A stretch of DNA of 8,924 nt from Gemmatimonadota bacterium. Lineage in GTDB: Bacteria; Gemmatimonadota; Gemmatimonadetes; Gemmatimonadales; GWC2-71-9. The translations under genes and the position numbers were made by a program. Position 1 is the first letter of the stretch, and every line of letters begins with the position of its first letter. The stretch is taken from positions 1-8,924 of the forward strand of contig QHTW01000091.1 in the NCBI GenBank assembly GCA_003220955.1. Reading direction: 5' to 3'. The notes under the pieces are model-generated. The model saw only the letters and a list, made by a program, of their open reading frames with translations. It had not been told where the DNA came from and made no database searches. Positions 6,990 to 8,924 of the stretch are shown here, one piece after another.

Positions 6990-8239
6990 TCGTAGCGCCC
7001 GGCGACATGGTACGAATCGTCGAGCAGCTCGACCGGATGGCGCGCGCGCGCGTCGATGCCGGCGGCCGCGAGGCCGGCGCCGAGCTGCATGAGGCAACCC
7101 GGATTCCCGGTCGCGACCACCTGTGGTGCGGCGGCGCGAATGCGCTCCAGCTTCGCGTTGAGAACGGCGCGGGACATCTCGGGCTCGAGCAGGGTGAAGA
7201 GTCCCGCGCTGCCGCAACACTCGGCGGCCCCGGGGACCGGCACGAGCTCGAGGAGCGGAATCGCGGCGAACAGCTTGAGCGGCGGCACGGCGACGCCTTG
7301 CGCATGGAGGAGATGGCAGGGCGGATCGTACGCCACGTGAAGATCGAGCGGGGCACCCGCTACCGGGCCTTTCATCGTGTCCCCGGCGAGCAGCTCCGTG
7401 ACGTCGCGCACGCGTCGCCCGAACCGCTCGCCGCGTGCATCGCCCAGAAGGTGTCCGTACTCTTTCATGAGGGCCCCGCACCCCGCGCTGTTCACGACGA
7501 TCGGTTCCTCACCGTCACCGAAAGCATTCACGTTCGTTCTCGCCAACGCGCGCGCTGCGTCGAGCAGTCCGGCGTGGGCATGGAGAGCTCCGCAGCACAC
7601 TTGGCCGGGGACCTCGACAGCTTGAAACCCGTTCACGCCCAAAGTGCGCTGGGTGGCCTCGTGAACGTGCTGAAAGAGGCCTTCCATTACACATCCTCTA
7701 AACAAGAAGGCGCGCAACGGCGCATGACTGCGCGTAAATGCGCGGTTCATTGCCGCGCCCTTTCGCGTCTTTTCGCGCCTCTCCGCGCCTTTGGTGGCAG
7801 CCAGCATCCCCATCCCAAACCCGAACCGGCCCCAGCCGGCGAACAGTCGCGGGAGCCCTGTCGCTCGCAGCAGCCGAGCCAACCGGTAGACGAATCCGCT
7901 CACCCCCGGCGTCGTGAGCGTCCATAGCGCCAGGCGCGTCAGTCGCGACACACCGCGGGCGGCCGTGATCCGGTCGCGGGCCGCTTCGAGGCCGCGGCCG
8001 TACTGCACACCCGATGGGCAAACCGGCTCACAGCCCCGGCAGCCGAGGCAGCGATCCAGATGATAAAGGAGAGCGGTGTCCGTCACGGCGATGTCGCCAC
8101 GCTCGAGCCCCCGCATCAGCTCGATGCGGCCACGCGGCGAATCGGATTCATCTCCGGTGGCGAGAAAGGTCGGACAAGCTTGAAGGCAAAACCCGCAGTG
8201 CACGCACGCGTCCAGCCCTTCGAAACCGCCTCTCGTCAT
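6986..8239 (-). CDS. glcF: Glycolate oxidase iron-sulfur subunit GlcF
   Basis: A 417-residue Fe-S electron-transfer subunit of glycolate oxidase (glycolate to glyoxylate with GlcD and GlcE), probably at the inner face of the membrane. The N-terminal dicluster ferredoxin domain has C12-x2-C15-x2-C18-x3-C22-P and C64-x2-C67-x2-C70-x3-C74-P. Two CCG (cysteine-rich) domains follow: C183, C215-C216 and C254 in the first; C308, C341-C342 and C382 in the second. All expected Cys are present and the length fits the family. The linker (about 146-178) is odd: it is Arg/Lys-rich and encoded by a 10-bp-period repeat. The start is the ATG at 8239, overlapping the upstream stop as ATGA, with AGAAGG 3 nt before it; the first Fe-S motif lies 11 residues in, as usual. 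The segment 7387-7539 is duplicated exactly upstream. It could also be named a lactate/glycerol-3-phosphate-type CCG protein, but the adjacent GlcE tail favours GlcF. Confidence 0.9.
   Translation of the reverse strand: MTRGGFEGLDACVHCGFCLQACPTFLATGDESDSPRGRIELMRGLERGDIAVTDTALLYHLDRCLGCRGCEPVCPSGVQYGRGLEAARDRITAARGVSRLTRLALWTLTTPGVSGFVYRLARLLRATGLPRLFAGWGRFGFGMGMLAATKGAERREKTRKGAAMNRAFTRSHAPLRAFLFRGCVMEGLFQHVHEATQRTLGVNGFQAVEVPGQVCCGALHAHAGLLDAARALARTNVNAFGDGEEPIVVNSAGCGALMKEYGHLLGDARGERFGRRVRDVTELLAGDTMKGPVAGAPLDLHVAYDPPCHLLHAQGVAVPPLKLFAAIPLLELVPVPGAAECCGSAGLFTLLEPEMSRAVLNAKLERIRAAAPQVVATGNPGCLMQLGAGLAAAGIDARARHPVELLDDSYHVAGRYE
7387..7539. repeat. 153-bp perfect direct repeat, copy A (inside glcF)
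   Basis: This segment is identical base for base to 8517-8669 (offset 1130). It encodes the second half of the first CCG domain of GlcF, ending RVRDVTELL. The alignment continues without gaps past 7539, but with 32 mismatches in the next 151 bp, while the other side stops abruptly at 7387. Confidence 0.95.
7711..7793. repeat. 10-bp-period CGCG array inside the glcF linker
   Basis: CGCG (once CGCA) recurs at 7711, 7721, 7731 and 7741, then after a 3-nt phase shift at 7754, 7764, 7774 and 7784. The clearest units are TTTCGCGTCT, TTTCGCGCCT and CTCCGCGCCT (7761-7790). The array lies in frame in glcF, encoding about residues 149-176 between the ferredoxin domain and the first CCG domain. It looks like a low-complexity intergenic repeat of the kind found dispersed in many genomes, here used as coding sequence. 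Confidence 0.8.
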
Positions 8240-8924
8240 GTGCCTTCTGTGGCGACGACGAGCGCACCTCCGGGATCGAACGTGCGGCGCAGGCCGGCGA
8301 CGAGCGGGCCCACGCCCTCACGGTACGCCCCGAAGTGACCGACGGCGCCACGCAGCGCCCAGGGGGCGCGCTCGAGAGTGAGCGGCACCTCGAGCCCCGC
8401 GAGGGTCCGGCGCAGCCGCTGCAGGCGATCGACACTCGCATCACCGGTCCAGCGGATCGCGCCGGCCGCGGGCGATGCCGAGATCCATTCGTCGCCGAGC
8501 TGATGCTGCAGGAGATCGAGCAGCTCCGTGACGTCGCGCACGCGTCGCCCGAACCGCTCGCCGCGTGCATCGCCCAGAAGGTGTCCGTACTCTTTCATGA
8601 GGGCCCCGCACCCCGCGCTGTTCACGACGATCGGTTCCTCACCGTCACCGAAAGCATTCACGTTCGTTCGCGCCAACGCACGCGCTTCGTCGAGCAGTCC
8701 GGCGTGGGCATGGAGCGCTCCACAACAGGCCGGCCCGGAGACCTCGCGAGTCTCGTAGCCGTTCACGCTTAAGGTGCGCGCGGTAGCGTCGTGAACGTGC
8801 GAGAACAGGCCTTCCATCACGCATCCGCGGAATAGAAGGGCGGTTGGGCGGTTCGGCGGTTGGGCGGTTGGTGTGGCGCGAGCGCGAACCGCCGAACCGC
8901 TTAACCGCCGAACCGGCCGGGTCG
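8236..8924 (-). CDS. Hybrid frame: GlcF first CCG domain fused to GlcE C-terminus (5' end outside window)
   Basis: This frame stops at 8236 and stays open to the right edge (at least 228 residues), so its start is not seen. The GTG at 8820 is probably not the start, because LFRGCV, matching the GlcF sequence, lies in frame across it. Counting from 8820, residues 1-101 match the first CCG domain of the GlcF encoded just downstream (CCGALHAHAGLLD, VVNSAGCGALMKEYG, RVRDVTELL). From residue 102 the sequence changes to LLQHQLGDEW, AIRWTGDA and LRRTFDPGG, which resemble the C-terminal end of the FAD-binding subunit GlcE, here lacking the usual NPGR ending. The second CCG domain of GlcF and the FAD-binding part of GlcE are both missing, so neither normal function is likely unless intact copies lie upstream. 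It overlaps glcF by ATGA, as a normal glcE would. Its upstream linker is an 8-bp repeat array. It is either a rearranged gene or an assembly join. Confidence 0.75.
   Translation of the reverse strand, partial: TRPVRRLSGSAVRARATPTAQPPNRPTALLFRGCVMEGLFSHVHDATARTLSVNGYETREVSGPACCGALHAHAGLLDEARALARTNVNAFGDGEEPIVVNSAGCGALMKEYGHLLGDARGERFGRRVRDVTELLDLLQHQLGDEWISASPAAGAIRWTGDASVDRLQRLRRTLAGLEVPLTLERAPWALRGAVGHFGAYREGVGPLVAGLRRTFDPGGALVVATEGT
8517..8669. repeat. 153-bp perfect direct repeat, copy B (inside the hybrid frame)
   Basis: Identical to 7387-7539. Its left boundary at 8517 is the exact point where the frame switches from GlcF-like to GlcE-like sequence. Its right boundary merges into sequence still alignable to glcF at about 79% identity without gaps up to about 8820. 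Confidence 0.95.
8838..8918. repeat. 8-bp tandem repeat in inverted halves (large potential hairpin)
   Basis: Four units close to GGGCGGTT (8838-8869, third unit CGGCGGTT) are followed, after a 17-nt spacer, by four units close to AACCGCCG (8887-8918), the reverse complement. The two halves could pair at 27 of 32 positions, giving a long stem with a 17-nt loop. The array lies in frame in the hybrid ORF, encoding Thr/Ala/Pro/Arg-rich linker residues just before LFRGCV, the same protein position that holds the 10-bp array in glcF. Confidence 0.92.

Noticed and set aside
6132..7481. Long N-terminal extension of the alpha/beta hydrolase frame (and similar extensions of the HAD, ygfZ and SDR frames).
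   Set aside because: The extensions are Arg-rich out-of-frame readings of the upstream gene. Start codons overlapping the upstream stops by 4 nt match where the conserved domains begin.
7387..8669. The 153-bp direct repeats considered as ends of an insertion sequence or integron-like element.
   Set aside because: They are internal coding parts of glcF, the DNA between them holds glcF and glcE coding sequence, and there is no transposase or integrase.
6974..8772. Plus-strand frames 6974-7927 and 8014-8772 sharing an identical stretch of protein (beginning QLRDVAHASPEPLAACIAQ), which at first looks like a repeated protein family.
   Set aside because: The shared stretch is the antisense reading of the 153-bp glcF repeat; the sense strand carries the Cys motifs, so these are shadows.
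8838..8918. The tandem octamers considered as a CRISPR array.
   Set aside because: Units are 8 bp with no spacers and no cas genes nearby; it is a simple tandem/inverted repeat.

Overview
The window is high-GC (roughly two thirds by eye), densely coding DNA from a bacterium. The mix of a Tat-exported glycosidase, a small Ala/Pro-rich lipoprotein and a tightly overlapping minus-strand operon with GTG starts suggests a Gemmatimonadota- or Acidobacteriota-like lineage. That placement is inference only; no rRNA or marker gene is present.

Layout. Positions 50-3010 (minus) encode a large Tat-exported protein resembling glycoside hydrolase family 38 (alpha-mannosidase-like). A 94-bp divergent spacer (3011-3104) separates it from a plus-strand gene for an 83-residue putative lipoprotein (3105-3356), which ends at a strong intrinsic terminator (3381-3409). 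That terminator lies inside the last codons of a convergent minus-strand gene. From there to the right edge, six minus-strand reading frames form one run. In transcription order they are: a GlcF/GlcE hybrid frame (8236 to beyond 8924), glcF (6986-8239), an alpha/beta hydrolase (6132-6989), a HAD phosphatase-like protein (5464-6135), ygfZ (4400-5467) and an extended SDR epimerase/dehydrogenase (3378-4403). All five junctions are 4-nt stop/start overlaps (ATGA or GTGA), so the run is almost certainly one translationally coupled operon whose promoter lies outside the window.

Function. GlcF carries electrons in glycolate oxidase (glycolate to glyoxylate). YgfZ supports Fe-S enzymes in other bacteria. 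The HAD protein could be a 2-phosphoglycolate phosphatase, although its second motif-I Asp is Asn. A glycolate-salvage operon is therefore a reasonable but unproven reading; the hydrolase and SDR do not obviously fit it.

Main anomaly. The frame upstream of glcF is not a normal glcE. Its visible 5' part is a second copy of the first CCG domain of GlcF, and its last ~93 residues are a GlcE C-terminus. The GlcF-like part shares a perfect 153-bp repeat with glcF (7387-7539 and 8517-8669). That repeat ends exactly at the GlcF/GlcE breakpoint, and beyond its other end the two copies differ at about 21% of positions. In both copies the linker just before the CCG domain is made of short tandem repeats, of different kinds: a 10-bp-period array in glcF and an 8-bp inverted array in the second copy. 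This could be a rearrangement with gene conversion at a repeat-rich linker, or an assembly chimera; spanning reads would decide.
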